A stretch of 64,000 nucleotides of DNA from Tenacibaculum sp. 190524A05c (GCF_964036595.1 NZ_OZ038523.1:3788501-3852500); one strand, 5' to 3'. Shown: positions 43,292 to 53,401, numbered from the stretch's first letter. Notes: generated by a model from the sequence alone, not told the origin. Numbers and translations are program-made.

Positions 43292-44053
43292 CTAAAACTT
43301 CTCAAAAACACCTAATCCAAATAAAGCAAAATCATATTTTACAGGATCTGATTTGTCAAATTTTCTAAGTATTGAATCTAATTCTTGAATTGATTTCCAA
43401 TCGTTTTGTTTTCTCTTTAGAATACCTAGTTTTCTTGCAATATTTCCGGTGTGCACATCAAGTGGACAATGCAAATGAGCTGGATTGTGTGATTTCCAAA
43501 TACCAAAGTCCACACCTTTTTTGGCATCTCTAACCATCCAACGTAAATACATGTTTATTCGTTTCGCTGCGGAACCTTTCACTGGATCTGAAACATGTTT
43601 TTGGGTTCTTGGTAAATGCGGAATATCAAAAAAGATTTTCTTGAAATTACTAATTGCCAATTGATAGTTGTCGTTATCTCCAGGAAGTAAAACAGTTTCC
43701 AAACCCTTATGTTCGATGTAAATATTACGTAAGGATTGAATGAAGAATTTAAAATCTTCAGCATTAAATGTTCTGTGTACAAAACCATCAAACTTTTCCA
43801 AATCATCCTGGGTATGATTCATCACAAAGTCATAAGGAGAATTACCCATCAACTCCATCATTTTAGAAGCGTTATTGATAATCATCTTACGATTTCCCCA
43901 CGCAATTGTAGCGGATAAAAAACCAGCAATTTCAATATCTTCTTTTAAAGTATATTGATGTGGGATTTGAATTGGATCACTCTCGATGAAATCTATGTTT
44001 TCATAAAGGGCGGCTTTTTCATCTAAAAATTCTTTAAGTTCTTTTTGTGTCAC
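43292..44053 (-). CDS. TIGR02757/DUF2400 family protein
   Basis: This 253-aa cytoplasmic protein matches TIGR02757 (DUF2400), found mainly in Bacteroidota; its function is unknown. Characteristic segments are TIAWGNRKMIINNASKMMELM near residues 48-68, KRINMYLRWMVR and CPLDVHTGNIARKLGI. The helical pattern and the LDVHTG motif recall the HhH-GPD DNA-glycosylase fold, which is a family-level inference. It lies four bases after the CPBP gene on the same strand and upstream of the M14 gene. Confidence 0.87.
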   Translation of the reverse strand: MTQKELKEFLDEKAALYENIDFIESDPIQIPHQYTLKEDIEIAGFLSATIAWGNRKMIINNASKMMELMGNSPYDFVMNHTQDDLEKFDGFVHRTFNAEDFKFFIQSLRNIYIEHKGLETVLLPGDNDNYQLAISNFKKIFFDIPHLPRTQKHVSDPVKGSAAKRINMYLRWMVRDAKKGVDFGIWKSHNPAHLHCPLDVHTGNIARKLGILKRKQNDWKSIQELDSILRKFDKSDPVKYDFALFGLGVFEKF

Positions 44054-44057
44054 CTGC

Positions 44058-44609
44058 TTAAACTAAATCGCTGGCAAAACTAATTAAAATAAAGAAAGCA
44101 TTATAACAAGCATGTAATAAAATACTCCATTGTAATCCAAAACGAACTCTTATAAAACCTAAGTATCCACCTAAAATGGTTTGAGGTAAAACTAAAATCG
44201 GAGCTAATAATAATACATTACTAGTTATAGTGAAATTAGTAATGTGTACTAATCCAAATAAAACAGCAAATATGTAAAATGCTGGTCGGAAATATGTTGG
44301 ATTATGAAAAAGTGTAAGTGGTGCTCTAAAAATTAATTCCTCAAATAAAGGAGCAAAAACCACAGCTAAGAAAAAAATTACTGCTTTTGGAAATTGATTC
44401 ATCATTTCTTCCATGGCATGTTGATTCATATCTACCAAGCCAGAAGATTCAATTAATCCGAAGATAGGCATAATTACGGCACTTGTAATTATACTTATAA
44501 TTAATAGATGCAAAAATTTCTTAGTTCTATAACCGTTATCTGTATTTTCGTCTTGTGTTAATACTGGATTTTTTAGATAGGCAATTAGCTCATTAAAGGT
44601 TTCTCTCAT
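44058..44609 (-). CDS. CPBP family intramembrane glutamic endopeptidase
   Basis: This 183-aa membrane protein belongs to the CPBP/Abi (CAAX protease and bacteriocin-processing) family. Motif 1 is EELIFRAPL (paired catalytic Glu and Arg near residues 90-95), and motif 2 is LFGLVHITNF (His near 121). Four to five membrane helices are visible. Substrate is unknown. It is probably co-transcribed with the TIGR02757 gene 4 bases downstream. A role in immunity against bacteriocins is possible but nothing here supports it. Confidence 0.88.
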   Translation of the reverse strand: MRETFNELIAYLKNPVLTQDENTDNGYRTKKFLHLLIISIITSAVIMPIFGLIESSGLVDMNQHAMEEMMNQFPKAVIFFLAVVFAPLFEELIFRAPLTLFHNPTYFRPAFYIFAVLFGLVHITNFTITSNVLLLAPILVLPQTILGGYLGFIRVRFGLQWSILLHACYNAFFILISFASDLV

Positions 44610-44662
44610 ATAAATTGTTTGATGTATAAGTAGATGAAATTTAACAAATGTTACAAACGATA

Positions 44663-46147
44663 TTAATATTTCGCAGCACCAACATTTTTAGAACTCTTTA
44701 AAATGAATGCTCTTAAATCTTGATTGGCTTTTTCTAAATCTTCTTTTCTTAAATACATCATATGCCCACTTCTATAGCCTTTAAAACTCATTCGATCTTT
44801 TAACTTTCCACTTGGATCGATTTTTCCCATAGTATATTTTGCGGCACTATATGTGGTCGCGCCATCGTAATAACCAGATTGTACTAATACATGTAGGTAC
44901 GGGTTTTGAGCCATAGCTTTTCTCAAGTTTTCTCTTGAATTGTCATTAGAAAAATCCCAAGGATGAACTGGTCCAAACATGTTATATTTTACATCAGTTT
45001 TAAATTTTAAAATATTTTGTGTGTAATAGTTAATAGCCGGTGTAAAGGAATGTAACCAAGAAACCAATTCAGGACTATAATCTGGTCTTGTACCAGTTTC
45101 AGTTCTATCAAGACCTAAATATCTACTATCTAATCTTCCAATGGTTTTTCCATTTCTATCTCTCAATAATTCCTTCCAGAAATAGGCTTTAGGTAGTTCT
45201 AAATTATGTCTTAGAATCACTTCTTTTTTTACTCCAGAATAATAAGCCATTTTTTCAGCAATATTATTTTTTTCTGTTTCTCCTATATATCCACCTTTAG
45301 CTAGAGCTGGGAGTAATTTATTAATAGCGAAATCTTCTGATTCTGGAAGAATTTCTAATAAATCTTTTTGTTGTAATTCTCTAGGAAGTTGTTTGTGATA
45401 CCAAGCCGCAGCTGTGTAATAAGGAAAATTAATAGCATAATCTTCTGAGGCTCCAGTACGTATAAGTTTATAATCTGCTGGAGAAACCATGATAACTCCA
45501 TTTAAATACATCCATTGTCTACTTTGTAATTCGTAAGCCAGTTGCATTACCCGAGTTCCACCATAACTTTCACCAATAATATATTTTGGAGCCTTCCATT
45601 TGTTATTTCTTGTAATGAAAGTATTTAACCAATCTGCTAAGTATTTTGCATCTGCATTTACACCAAAAAAGTATTTTTTGTCAACTTTTTCGTCCTTCTT
45701 TACAACAGGTCTAGAATAACCCGTATTTACAGGATTGATAAAAACAATATCTGCAACATCAAGAACAGAATAAGGATTGTCTTTAATTCCATATGGTTGA
45801 ATAGGATTTCCTTCGTCGTCAATTTTTAAGGTTTTCGGACCTGTATACGCGATATGCATCCAAACAGAGGCAGAACCTGGACCTCCATTAAATGACATTA
45901 TAATCGGACGATCTTCACTTCGCGTAACATCTGTTCTGTAGTAATAAGTATAAAATAAAGTTGCTTTTACATTTCCGTTAGCATCAAAAACAGGTTGTGT
46001 TCCTGTCTGAGCTTTGTAGGTAATTTTCTTTCCGTTGATTGTTGCTGAATATGAAGTTACAACAGTTGTATCAACTGGGACTCTTTTATCTTGAGAAAAT
46101 AAAGTTGTAGTAACAGTAAGAACGAGTAGTAAAAGGATTTTTTTCAT
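44663..46147 (-). CDS. S10 family serine carboxypeptidase-like peptidase
   Basis: This 494-aa exported enzyme (signal peptide to LFSQ, residue 19) is an S10-type alpha/beta-hydrolase peptidase. The family's FNGGPGSASVWMH (near 84-96) and the nucleophile elbow IGESYGGTRVM (catalytic Ser near 194) are intact. The catalytic His lies in SGHMMYLRK near the C-terminus. It probably trims peptides in the periplasm or outside the cell, fitting a protein-degrading lifestyle with the M14 peptidase at 40780. The DUF3667 gene starts the same strand run upstream. Confidence 0.92.
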   Translation of the reverse strand: MKKILLLLVLTVTTTLFSQDKRVPVDTTVVTSYSATINGKKITYKAQTGTQPVFDANGNVKATLFYTYYYRTDVTRSEDRPIIMSFNGGPGSASVWMHIAYTGPKTLKIDDEGNPIQPYGIKDNPYSVLDVADIVFINPVNTGYSRPVVKKDEKVDKKYFFGVNADAKYLADWLNTFITRNNKWKAPKYIIGESYGGTRVMQLAYELQSRQWMYLNGVIMVSPADYKLIRTGASEDYAINFPYYTAAAWYHKQLPRELQQKDLLEILPESEDFAINKLLPALAKGGYIGETEKNNIAEKMAYYSGVKKEVILRHNLELPKAYFWKELLRDRNGKTIGRLDSRYLGLDRTETGTRPDYSPELVSWLHSFTPAINYYTQNILKFKTDVKYNMFGPVHPWDFSNDNSRENLRKAMAQNPYLHVLVQSGYYDGATTYSAAKYTMGKIDPSGKLKDRMSFKGYRSGHMMYLRKEDLEKANQDLRAFILKSSKNVGAAKY

Positions 46148-46160
46148 TTGATAGATTATT

Positions 46161-46874
46161 TTAGATAAGTTTGATTAATCCTATTAGTATAACCGTAGAG
46201 AATAAAATTACTATAAATAAAAGAATACTTGTAAATGCTTTTATTAATGAATCTGATTTGTATTTAGGATTATAAAAAACTTTATAAATATACCATATTA
46301 AGGTAACATAAATAAAAGGGTTGAATAGTAAAGGAAATCTGAATATGATAAATGATAATAAACCAATTATTAAAGTAACTTGCCCTAAAATAAAGGAGTT
46401 AATAGCAATATGCTCAACAAAGTTAAAACGTTTAAAAAACAACTTTGTAATAAATGAAAGAGGGATTACGGTAAAAATCCAAAAAAACTTGAAGTAATTG
46501 TAAATAAATGAACCTCCGCTAGCACCAATTTTATACCCTAAGTTACCTTTTACAAGATTAACTTTTTCTTCAGGAATGATTGATTTAGCTTTAAAAAAAG
46601 CTTCAACAATAAGGTAAGCAGTAATCGATAGAATCAAAAATGAAACAGGATTAAAAATCCCTTTTCTTTTTCCTCTAATATATTCTTCAATGGTCGTTTT
46701 TGGTCTAATCGTAAGGTTCTTTATGTTGTAAAGAAATCCTTTGTCCATGTTTGTAATAGTAGCAAAAGTACTTTCTATGGTTGAACCAAATGTAATTTTT
46801 TGAGTATCTCGTTTTTCACCACAATTCGGGCAAAACTTTTCATCATGATCATAACCGCACGAAATGCAAATCAT
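46161..46874 (-). CDS. DUF3667 zinc-ribbon membrane protein
   Basis: This 237-aa protein begins with a zinc ribbon, CISCGYDHDEKFCPNCGEK (two CxxC knuckles at residues 3-6 and 15-18). It then has the DUF3667 segment TFATITNMDKGFLYNIKNL and five hydrophobic helices (about 75-92, 125-143, 153-175, 180-197, 213-235). DUF3667 proteins of Bacteroidota have no known function. It lies 13 bases upstream of the S10 gene on the same strand and may be co-transcribed. Confidence 0.85.
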   Translation of the reverse strand: MICISCGYDHDEKFCPNCGEKRDTQKITFGSTIESTFATITNMDKGFLYNIKNLTIRPKTTIEEYIRGKRKGIFNPVSFLILSITAYLIVEAFFKAKSIIPEEKVNLVKGNLGYKIGASGGSFIYNYFKFFWIFTVIPLSFITKLFFKRFNFVEHIAINSFILGQVTLIIGLLSFIIFRFPLLFNPFIYVTLIWYIYKVFYNPKYKSDSLIKAFTSILLFIVILFSTVILIGLIKLI

Positions 46875-46983
46875 AGAAATAATATTTATGCTAAAATTAA
46901 GGTAAAAAATCCATTATTACTTAAGAACAATAAAACCTAGTTCGAAGAGATAATAACTAAACTGTCTTAATTGTTTGTTCAGA

Positions 46984-47012
46984 ATAAAAAAAAGGGACTA
47001 AAAAGTCCCCAA
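46984..47012 (-). terminator. Rho-independent terminator on the minus strand
   Basis: GGGACT (46994-46999) and AGTCCC (47004-47009) form the stem. On the minus strand it is followed by an eight-base T-run. It ends the GlcG/HbpS-like gene. Confidence 0.82.
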
Positions 47013-47040
47013 TAAAAAAATCTCTATAACTGATTTTAGT

Positions 47041-47439
47041 TTAAATAACTTCAGTTCCAGCTTTTGCTACCGCATGATCATTTTCAACTGAACTACCGCT
47101 TACTCCAATTGCTCCAATTACGTTTCCATCGGCATCTTTTATAGGAACACCTCCAGGGAAAGTGATTAATCCATTATTGGAATGTTCGATATTATATAAA
47201 GAACCACCAGGTTGTGATAATTCACCGATTATTCCCGTATCCATATCAAAAAAACGAGCTGTTTTTGCTTTTTTAATTGAAATATCTAAAGAACCTAACC
47301 AAGCTCCATCCATACGAGCAAAAGCAATTAAGTTGGCACCGGAATCTACTATCGCAATATTCATTTTTGTGTTCAATTCACGAGATTTAGATTTAGCGGC
47401 AACAATTATTTTTTCTGCTTGTTCTAAAGTAATATTCAT
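47041..47439 (-). CDS. GlcG/HbpS heme-binding family protein
   Basis: From ATG 47439 this 132-aa protein matches the GlcG/HbpS (Haem_degrading) family across its length. It has [20 protein letters not shown] at the start, [20 protein letters not shown], then [22 protein letters not shown]. HbpS relatives bind or degrade heme, but many members have no known ligand. A TTG 36 bases upstream would add 12 residues without family similarity. It lies downstream of an AraC-type regulator on the same strand. Confidence 0.86.
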   Translation of the reverse strand: MNITLEQAEKIIVAAKSKSRELNTKMNIAIVDSGANLIAFARMDGAWLGSLDISIKKAKTARFFDMDTGIIGELSQPGGSLYNIEHSNNGLITFPGGVPIKDADGNVIGAIGVSGSSVENDHAVAKAGTEVI

Positions 47440-47542
47440 AAATTCTATTTTTTTAGTATTTAATTTCAGCTGCAAAAATAGATTTAGACTGTAAGAACGA
47501 GTTAACGATTAAAGTCCATGTTGTTATGAAAAAAGGTCAATT

Positions 47543-48376
47543 TTAAACTTCTGAAGGAGAAAAACCAAATCTGGTTTTGAAAGCACTACTAAAGTTTTGA
47601 AGATTGCTATATCCTAAATCCAAATAAATATCTGAAGGTTTGAATTTTCCTTCTTCCAAAAGTGTTTTAGCTTTTGTTAAGCGTTGTTCTCTAAACCATT
47701 TACCCGGAGATAAACCATATTCCTTGGCAAAATGACGCTTAAAGGTTGATAAACTCATGTTGCATAAAAAAGCAATTTCTTCTAGAGATAATGAAGAATA
47801 AACATTTTGCTCTACATGGTGTTTAAAAGATTTCTTTTCTTTATTAACTAATGAAAATAAGTAAGATTCAAATTGTTCTTGATATTTACTTTGTAGGTAT
47901 AACAACAATTCTTCAAACTTATTTACAAGTAAGTTCTCAATACTTTTGTTAGATGAATTTGTGATTGAGGTTAATGAGCTTAAATAGGTAGAAATGTAAG
48001 CGTCATTTTCTATAATAAAATAAGAAGAATCTTCTTTAACGGTTATATTCTTTTGAACATGCTTGTTTAAAAACTCGATTAATTGCTGTTCCGAGAAGAA
48101 TAATAACTTACAGAAATATGTATTCTCTTTATCTAATAATTCACTCCATAAACAATTCCCTTTTTTGACTAAGAGTGATTGTTTATTATCTACAATAACA
48201 GCTGAATCTGGAAAATGCACTTGTTTTTTACCCACTTGCAAAAAACTAAACATATGCATGTTGAGGTTGACCTTAGTTTTAATTGAAGCTTCGGTCATCT
48301 TTAAATCATAAATAAATAAGTTTTTATTTACATCATATGAAGTGGTGTAGCTTTCTGGTACATTTTCTATGAACAT
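47543..48376 (-). CDS. AraC family transcriptional regulator
   Basis: This 277-aa cytoplasmic regulator has an N-terminal sensing part (about 1-170) and a C-terminal AraC HTH (about 180-277): SLEEIAFLCNMSLSTFKRHF and DIYLDLGYSNLQNFSSAFK, ending in TRFGFSPSEV. The N-terminal region resembles the ExsA-type sensing domains of this family. The GlcG/HbpS gene lies about 100 bases downstream and could be a target or be co-transcribed; that is inference. Confidence 0.87.
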   Translation of the reverse strand: MFIENVPESYTTSYDVNKNLFIYDLKMTEASIKTKVNLNMHMFSFLQVGKKQVHFPDSAVIVDNKQSLLVKKGNCLWSELLDKENTYFCKLLFFSEQQLIEFLNKHVQKNITVKEDSSYFIIENDAYISTYLSSLTSITNSSNKSIENLLVNKFEELLLYLQSKYQEQFESYLFSLVNKEKKSFKHHVEQNVYSSLSLEEIAFLCNMSLSTFKRHFAKEYGLSPGKWFREQRLTKAKTLLEEGKFKPSDIYLDLGYSNLQNFSSAFKTRFGFSPSEV

Positions 48377-48404
48377 TAATAGAGATTTTATTAAAGATAT
48401 ATTG

Positions 48405-49067
48405 TTATTCTACAATAACACCATCTTTCATTTTTAATGTTCTGTCAGCCATTTCAGCTAATTCCTTATTGTGAGTAACTAAAACAAATGTTTGTCCGAA
48501 TTCATCTCGAAGTTTAAAGAATAGCTCATGTAAATTTTCCGCTGAATTAGAATCTAAATTACCAGAAGGTTCATCAGCAAAAATTACTGAAGGATTATTG
48601 ATTAAAGCTCGAGCAACTGCAACTCTTTGCTGTTCTCCACCAGAAAGTTCATTTGGTTTATGGTGAATTCTATGAGATAATCCTAAAAAATCTAATAATT
48701 CCTTAGCTCGTTTTTCAACTTCAGCTTTTGGTCTTTTAGCAATGAATGCTGGAATGCAAACATTTTCAAGAGCTGTAAATTCCGGTAATAATTGATGAAA
48801 CTGGAATATAAAACCAATATGTTGATTTCGGAAAGCAGATATTTCTTTATCCCTTAGTCCTTTAATTACTGTATTGTTGATAGATAGCTCGTATGGAATA
48901 TCTGATTCTGGTTTGTCTAACGTTCCTAATATTTGAAGTAATGTTGTTTTTCCTGCACCAGAAGGACCAACAATAGCAACAATTTCACCTTGTTTGATAT
49001 GTAAATCAACACCTTTTAAAACCTGAACTTCTCCGTATTGCTTATGTATATTTTTTCCAGTAATCAT
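48405..49067 (-). CDS. lolD: LolD-type ABC transporter ATP-binding protein
   Basis: This 220-aa ATPase matches the LolD/MacB-like family. Walker A is [13 protein letters not shown] (about 33-45), the Q-loop is [18 protein letters not shown], the signature is [16 protein letters not shown] and Walker B is [12 protein letters not shown]. It would power a lipoprotein-release or similar MacB-type permease, which is not in the window. A terminator separates it from the upstream DUF5916 gene. Confidence 0.88.
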   Translation of the reverse strand: MITGKNIHKQYGEVQVLKGVDLHIKQGEIVAIVGPSGAGKTTLLQILGTLDKPESDIPYELSINNTVIKGLRDKEISAFRNQHIGFIFQFHQLLPEFTALENVCIPAFIAKRPKAEVEKRAKELLDFLGLSHRIHHKPNELSGGEQQRVAVARALINNPSVIFADEPSGNLDSNSAENLHELFFKLRDEFGQTFVLVTHNKELAEMADRTLKMKDGVIVE

Positions 49068-49093
49068 TAGTAAAGATTAAGATGTACGAATGT

Positions 49094-49131
49094 AAAAAAA
49101 AGAAATCAGACAAGTAGAACTTATCTGATTT
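49094..49131 (-). terminator. Rho-independent terminator after the second DUF5916 gene
   Basis: Arms 49103-49115 and 49119-49131 (13 bp, one mismatch, 3-base loop) are followed on the minus strand by a T-run (from the A-run 49094-49101). It ends the 49157 gene and separates it from lolD. Confidence 0.85.
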
Positions 49132-49156
49132 GAATAAACAAAACTAATTATTGATT

Positions 49157-51658
49157 TTAAAACAATACGTTCTTAATATCATTGTAGTCGATGAAATATA
49201 CTAGACGCAAAGAGAATGTATGCATCATAGATTCATCGAATAAACGATTTATATTATCAGTAAAACTAATATCAGCAGGAGCAAAAGTTGCACTTGGATT
49301 AATAGAATTACGGTAAAATGCGATTAATTGACTTCCAGGAGCGAATTGCCAAAAATAGTTCAAGTCTAAATTCCAACTATTAAAGTTTCTGTCATAATCA
49401 CCTGTAAAAGTTGTTGGCACTAATTGACCATTACTTGTATCTAAACTAAATAACTGATCTTTATAAGGAACTTTACTCCAATTGTGTCTGAAAGACAGAG
49501 ATAAGGAAGAGTTGGTATTGAAACTATATTTTCCTGAAACTGTATTTTCATAGGTAGTTCTATCTCTCTCTCCAAAAATAATATCACCATTATTACTATC
49601 AATATATCCTAAATCATTATCAACTTGATTATATCTGAAAGAGTAATTTAAAGAGAATTGATCGTTAAATCTGTATCGTGGACCGAATCTAAATCCATAA
49701 GAATTTTTAGGAATTCCTTTAAAGAATGTGTAATACCAGTTGTAATCAATGGCTAGTTTTTTTCTGTAATCTGTCGATCCCCAATGATTGATATTTAATC
49801 GCATTGGTCTTTCAAAGAAAATACCCGATGTACTTCCTTGTCGCGGTTCAAAGAAATCTTTAGACGTTGTTCTGAAGTTGATGTTTCCACCAAAGTTGAA
49901 ACGATTTCTAGTTTCTGACCAAAATGAAACTCCTGTACTTGTTCCTGTATACACTCCTGATTTATGTAAGAAGTTTACATTATACCACCAATTGATTCCG
50001 AAATTGTTGAATATTCCAACAGGTTTTAATTGTCTATATCCTGTGAAACCATAAATCGTTTGCTCGTTATTACTAAATAAGATTCCCAAATCATTTGGAT
50101 TGAAATCTTTGTTTTCGAAGTTATAACCAATTTCCCATCTCCATTTTCCAGATTGTCTTCCTATACTGGTATCAAAACTGTATCCTGGAGTAGTTTCTGT
50201 AGGATCATCACTAATATGCGTAGCTCTAAAACTACCATCAATATTATATGTACTCGATTTATCTTCAACATGCCATAGTAATCCCGTAGCATTCGCATCT
50301 CTAAATCTTCCGTCTCTAGTAACATTTGTATTAATTAAAGTAATAGAAGAATTCTGATTGAACTGCTTATCTAATACCATTATATTATAGTTGGCAAAAG
50401 GTTCAGTAGTAACTTTATATTGATTTTTAGTAGTAATTACATCGGTACCAACTTGAGTTTGTTCTGTGCGCTCAATAGTAGCTTCTGTTTTTTCTGTAAT
50501 TGCATTAAAGAAACCAATTCCCAAACCGTCTTTTGTTCTACCTGAAATTTTAATGGCGTTCAACATTTGTACCTTTCCAGGATAATCAACTATTTCTTCA
50601 TTTACCTTCTTCCCATTCACAAAATCATCATCATCTCGTAAGTTTCCACCTACATCGAACTGATCTGTTGGAAAACCACCGATTCTTCTCGAATAAAATA
50701 ATCGTCCTTTTGTAAATAATTCTGTTCCTTCAGTGAAAAACTGACGTTGTTCTGTAAATTGCTGTTCAAACGGACCTAAGTTTAATTGTACATCATCAAA
50801 ACCAACCTGACTAAAATCAGGAATTAAAGTAGCATCTAATGTAAAGTTTTCTGAAAGTCCATATTTAACGTCCATTCCAACACTCCAATCTGCAACTGTA
50901 TGATTTCCTTCTGTTCTGGTAATAACAGAAGCATACGGATATAAGTTTAAACGAGTAGGAGGAGAGATGTTTCTGAAATTTTCAATTAAACCATCATATT
51001 GTGTCCATCTTCCAACTTCATTATCAATATAATTCCAAGTATATCTAGTATTAATATTTCTAGCTTCTCTATGAAAATTCATTCCCCAAGATTGAACATC
51101 ACTATTGGCAAAACGTAATGCTCGATATGGTATTTTCATTTCCACTGACCATCCAAAATCAGTGATTTTAAAATCACTATCCCAAACTGCACTCCAGTTG
51201 TAATCTTCGTTGTTTCCATTTGAAACTTTAGAGTCAATTTGAACTCCTGAAGCTGTAACAATGAACATAACAGGATTTTGTCCATCATCAATAGGATTAA
51301 TCATTGCCATAAAAAAATCAGAGTTTCCAAAATTATCACGATTTGTAAATTCTGCTGGAATCTTTGATGGATCTGGATCTAACATTTTGGCAGAAATGTA
51401 AACGGCATTATCATCATAGACTAATTTTACTTCAGTTTTATAATCAGCTAATTCGGCTACGCCGTTATCTGGTCGAAACTGAACGAAATCCTTGGCAACT
51501 GGAACATTTTTCCAAGCATCATCATTCAAGTCTCCATCAATTTTTGGAGGAGTATTTGTTCTTGTTGCGCTTAACTTTTTTCTATTTTGATTTACTTGAC
51601 TTTGAGCAATGGATAGACCCAAAAAAGTGAATAGCAGGAGTAGATGATAGTTTTTCAT
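49157..51658 (-). CDS. DUF5916 outer-membrane protein with CBM9-like domain (second copy)
   Basis: From ATG 51658 this is 833 aa with a signal peptide to AQSQ (residue 21). A CBM9-like domain follows (about 30-225; PPKIDGDLNDDAWKNVP, YDDNAVYISAKM). The rest is a DUF5916 beta-barrel with the hallmark FTEQRQFFTEGTELF near residue 310, ending in LRLVYFIDYND. It is a longer paralogue of the 4540-6693 protein. The substrate is unknown. A frame to 51700 lacks a signal peptide at its start and is less likely. Confidence 0.84.
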   Translation of the reverse strand: MKNYHLLLLFTFLGLSIAQSQVNQNRKKLSATRTNTPPKIDGDLNDDAWKNVPVAKDFVQFRPDNGVAELADYKTEVKLVYDDNAVYISAKMLDPDPSKIPAEFTNRDNFGNSDFFMAMINPIDDGQNPVMFIVTASGVQIDSKVSNGNNEDYNWSAVWDSDFKITDFGWSVEMKIPYRALRFANSDVQSWGMNFHREARNINTRYTWNYIDNEVGRWTQYDGLIENFRNISPPTRLNLYPYASVITRTEGNHTVADWSVGMDVKYGLSENFTLDATLIPDFSQVGFDDVQLNLGPFEQQFTEQRQFFTEGTELFTKGRLFYSRRIGGFPTDQFDVGGNLRDDDDFVNGKKVNEEIVDYPGKVQMLNAIKISGRTKDGLGIGFFNAITEKTEATIERTEQTQVGTDVITTKNQYKVTTEPFANYNIMVLDKQFNQNSSITLINTNVTRDGRFRDANATGLLWHVEDKSSTYNIDGSFRATHISDDPTETTPGYSFDTSIGRQSGKWRWEIGYNFENKDFNPNDLGILFSNNEQTIYGFTGYRQLKPVGIFNNFGINWWYNVNFLHKSGVYTGTSTGVSFWSETRNRFNFGGNINFRTTSKDFFEPRQGSTSGIFFERPMRLNINHWGSTDYRKKLAIDYNWYYTFFKGIPKNSYGFRFGPRYRFNDQFSLNYSFRYNQVDNDLGYIDSNNGDIIFGERDRTTYENTVSGKYSFNTNSSLSLSFRHNWSKVPYKDQLFSLDTSNGQLVPTTFTGDYDRNFNSWNLDLNYFWQFAPGSQLIAFYRNSINPSATFAPADISFTDNINRLFDESMMHTFSLRLVYFIDYNDIKNVLF

Positions 51659-51876
51659 TGAAATTTTTGATTTATGCTGTAATAGTTTTTCAATTAACAA
51701 TAGTAGATATGTTTGGGTATCTAGAATTGTAAATTCTTGTTAATTACAGTAAAGACCTGTTAAATTTTCGAGTGTTACATTTTTTGAGAGCCATGTTTCT
51801 TAAAAAACCGTTAAAAAATAGTTGAATATGATAATTATTTAATGCGATAAAGCCTCGGTAGTTTCGTTTGAATTCG

Positions 51877-51884
51877 TATTTTTG
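51877..51884 (+). promoter_or_regulatory. Candidate TANNTTTG promoter box for sucC
   Basis: TATTTTTG is 24 bases before the sucC start and matches the Bacteroidota -7 box. No upstream TTG at the usual distance is seen. Confidence 0.45.
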
Positions 51885-51908
51885 TTCGACTTTAAAAATT
51901 CATATCGA

Positions 51909-53105
51909 ATGAACTTACACGAATATCAAGGTAAAGAAATATTAAGTAGTTTTGGCGTTCGCACACAACGCGGTATAGTTGCTAGTACTCCAGAAGAAGC
52001 AGTTGAAGCTGCAAAGAAATTAACTGAAGAAACAGGAACTGGTTGGCACGTAATTAAAGCTCAGATTCACGCAGGTGGTCGTGGAAAAGGAGGAGGAGTT
52101 AAGTTAGCTAAGAACTTGGACGAAGTAAAAAGCATTTCAAATGATATTATTGGAATGATGTTAATTACACCTCAAACATCAGCTGAAGGAAAGTTAGTAA
52201 ACCAAGTATTGGTTGCTGAAGATGTTTACTATCCAGGTGATAGCGAGCCAAATGAATTTTATATGTCGGTTTTATTAAACCGTGCTACAGGTAGAAACAT
52301 GATTATGTATTCTACTGAAGGAGGTATGGATATTGAAGCGGTTGCTGAAGAAACTCCACACTTAATTTTTACTGAAGAGATTGATCCAGGTACAGGATTA
52401 TTACCATTCCAAGCTCGTAAGATTGCTTTTAACTTAGGTTTAAGCGGTGGAGCAATGAAAGAAATGGTAAAATTCGTTACTGCATTATATACAGCTTATG
52501 TAAAGTCTGATTCGGCTTTATTTGAAATTAACCCAGTATTAAAAACTTCTGATGATAAAATTTTAGCGGTAGATGCTAAAGTTACTTTAGATGAAAATGC
52601 ATTATACCGTCACAAAGATTATGCAGAAATGCGTGATGAGCGTGAGGAAAATCCTATTGAAGTAGAAGCTAAAGCAGCAGGATTAAACTATGTTGATTTA
52701 GATGGAAATGTTGGATGTATGGTAAACGGAGCTGGATTAGCAATGGGAACTATGGATTTAATTAAGCAAGCTGGTGGAGATCCTGCAAACTTCTTAGATG
52801 TTGGAGGAACTGCTGATGCTAAACGTGTTGAAACAGCTTTCGGAATTATCTTAAAAGATCCAAACGTAAAAGCAATTTTAGTAAACATTTTTGGAGGAAT
52901 CGTTCGTTGTGATCGTGTTGCTCAAGGTGTTGTTGACGCATATAAGAACATGGGAGATAGAATTAATGTTCCAATTATTTGTCGTTTACAAGGAACTAAT
53001 GCTAAAGAAGCAAAAGAATTAATCGATAACAGCGGAATGGAAATTATTTCAGCTACTGAATTCCAAGAAGCTGCTGACAAAGTTGGAGAAGTATTAAGTG
53101 CATAA
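51909..53105 (+). CDS. sucC: Succinyl-CoA synthetase, beta subunit
   Basis: From ATG 51909 this 398-aa protein is the beta subunit of succinate-CoA ligase in the citric acid cycle. It starts MNLHEYQGKEILSSFGV, has the ATP-grasp region KAQIHAGGRGKGGGVKLA near 44-61, and the C-terminal domain carries NIFGGIVRCDRVAQGV. A TTG at 51882 gives nine extra residues absent from the family. sucD is not adjacent, because a terminator follows directly. Confidence 0.96.
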   Translation: MNLHEYQGKEILSSFGVRTQRGIVASTPEEAVEAAKKLTEETGTGWHVIKAQIHAGGRGKGGGVKLAKNLDEVKSISNDIIGMMLITPQTSAEGKLVNQVLVAEDVYYPGDSEPNEFYMSVLLNRATGRNMIMYSTEGGMDIEAVAEETPHLIFTEEIDPGTGLLPFQARKIAFNLGLSGGAMKEMVKFVTALYTAYVKSDSALFEINPVLKTSDDKILAVDAKVTLDENALYRHKDYAEMRDEREENPIEVEAKAAGLNYVDLDGNVGCMVNGAGLAMGTMDLIKQAGGDPANFLDVGGTADAKRVETAFGIILKDPNVKAILVNIFGGIVRCDRVAQGVVDAYKNMGDRINVPIICRLQGTNAKEAKELIDNSGMEIISATEFQEAADKVGEVLSA

Positions 53106-53148
53106 TACGAACCAATGTAAATTAATTCTTACTTAAATATTGAAGAAG

Positions 53149-53175
53149 CCTACTTTGAAAGAAGTAGGTTTTTTT
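53149..53175 (+). terminator. Rho-independent terminator after sucC
   Basis: CCTACTT (53149-53155) pairs with AAGTAGG (53162-53168) around a 6-base loop, then a T-run. Confidence 0.87.
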
Positions 53176-53393
53176 ATGGGATAAATTTGACAAAACTTTG
53201 ATTTCTCTGTAGGTCTAAAGCTACAACTCCACTTAAATAAGTGTTTTATATTCGAAGTAATCAATCTGATGACTTATAGCTGTTTATTATAATGTTACTG
53301 ATTTTAATGCACAAAACATTAAAGGAACATTTAAATAACTATTGTTTTGGCTTTTCATAAGTATCTCATAACGTAGAGGTTTGTGATTTGAAA

Positions 53394-53401
53394 TACATTT
53401 G
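53394..53401 (+). promoter_or_regulatory. Candidate promoter box for the small exported protein
   Basis: TACATTTG fits TANNTTTG, 67 bases before the start at 53469. No well-spaced TTG is evident. Confidence 0.4.

Noticed and set aside
43246-43311. 5' extension of the M14 peptidase frame
   Set aside because: Overlaps the end of the TIGR02757 gene and puts extra residues before a clear signal peptide starting at 43245.
44058-44609. CPBP protease as an abortive-infection or bacteriocin-immunity gene
   Set aside because: No toxin, phage-defence or bacteriocin genes nearby; CPBP proteins are common housekeeping-type membrane proteases.
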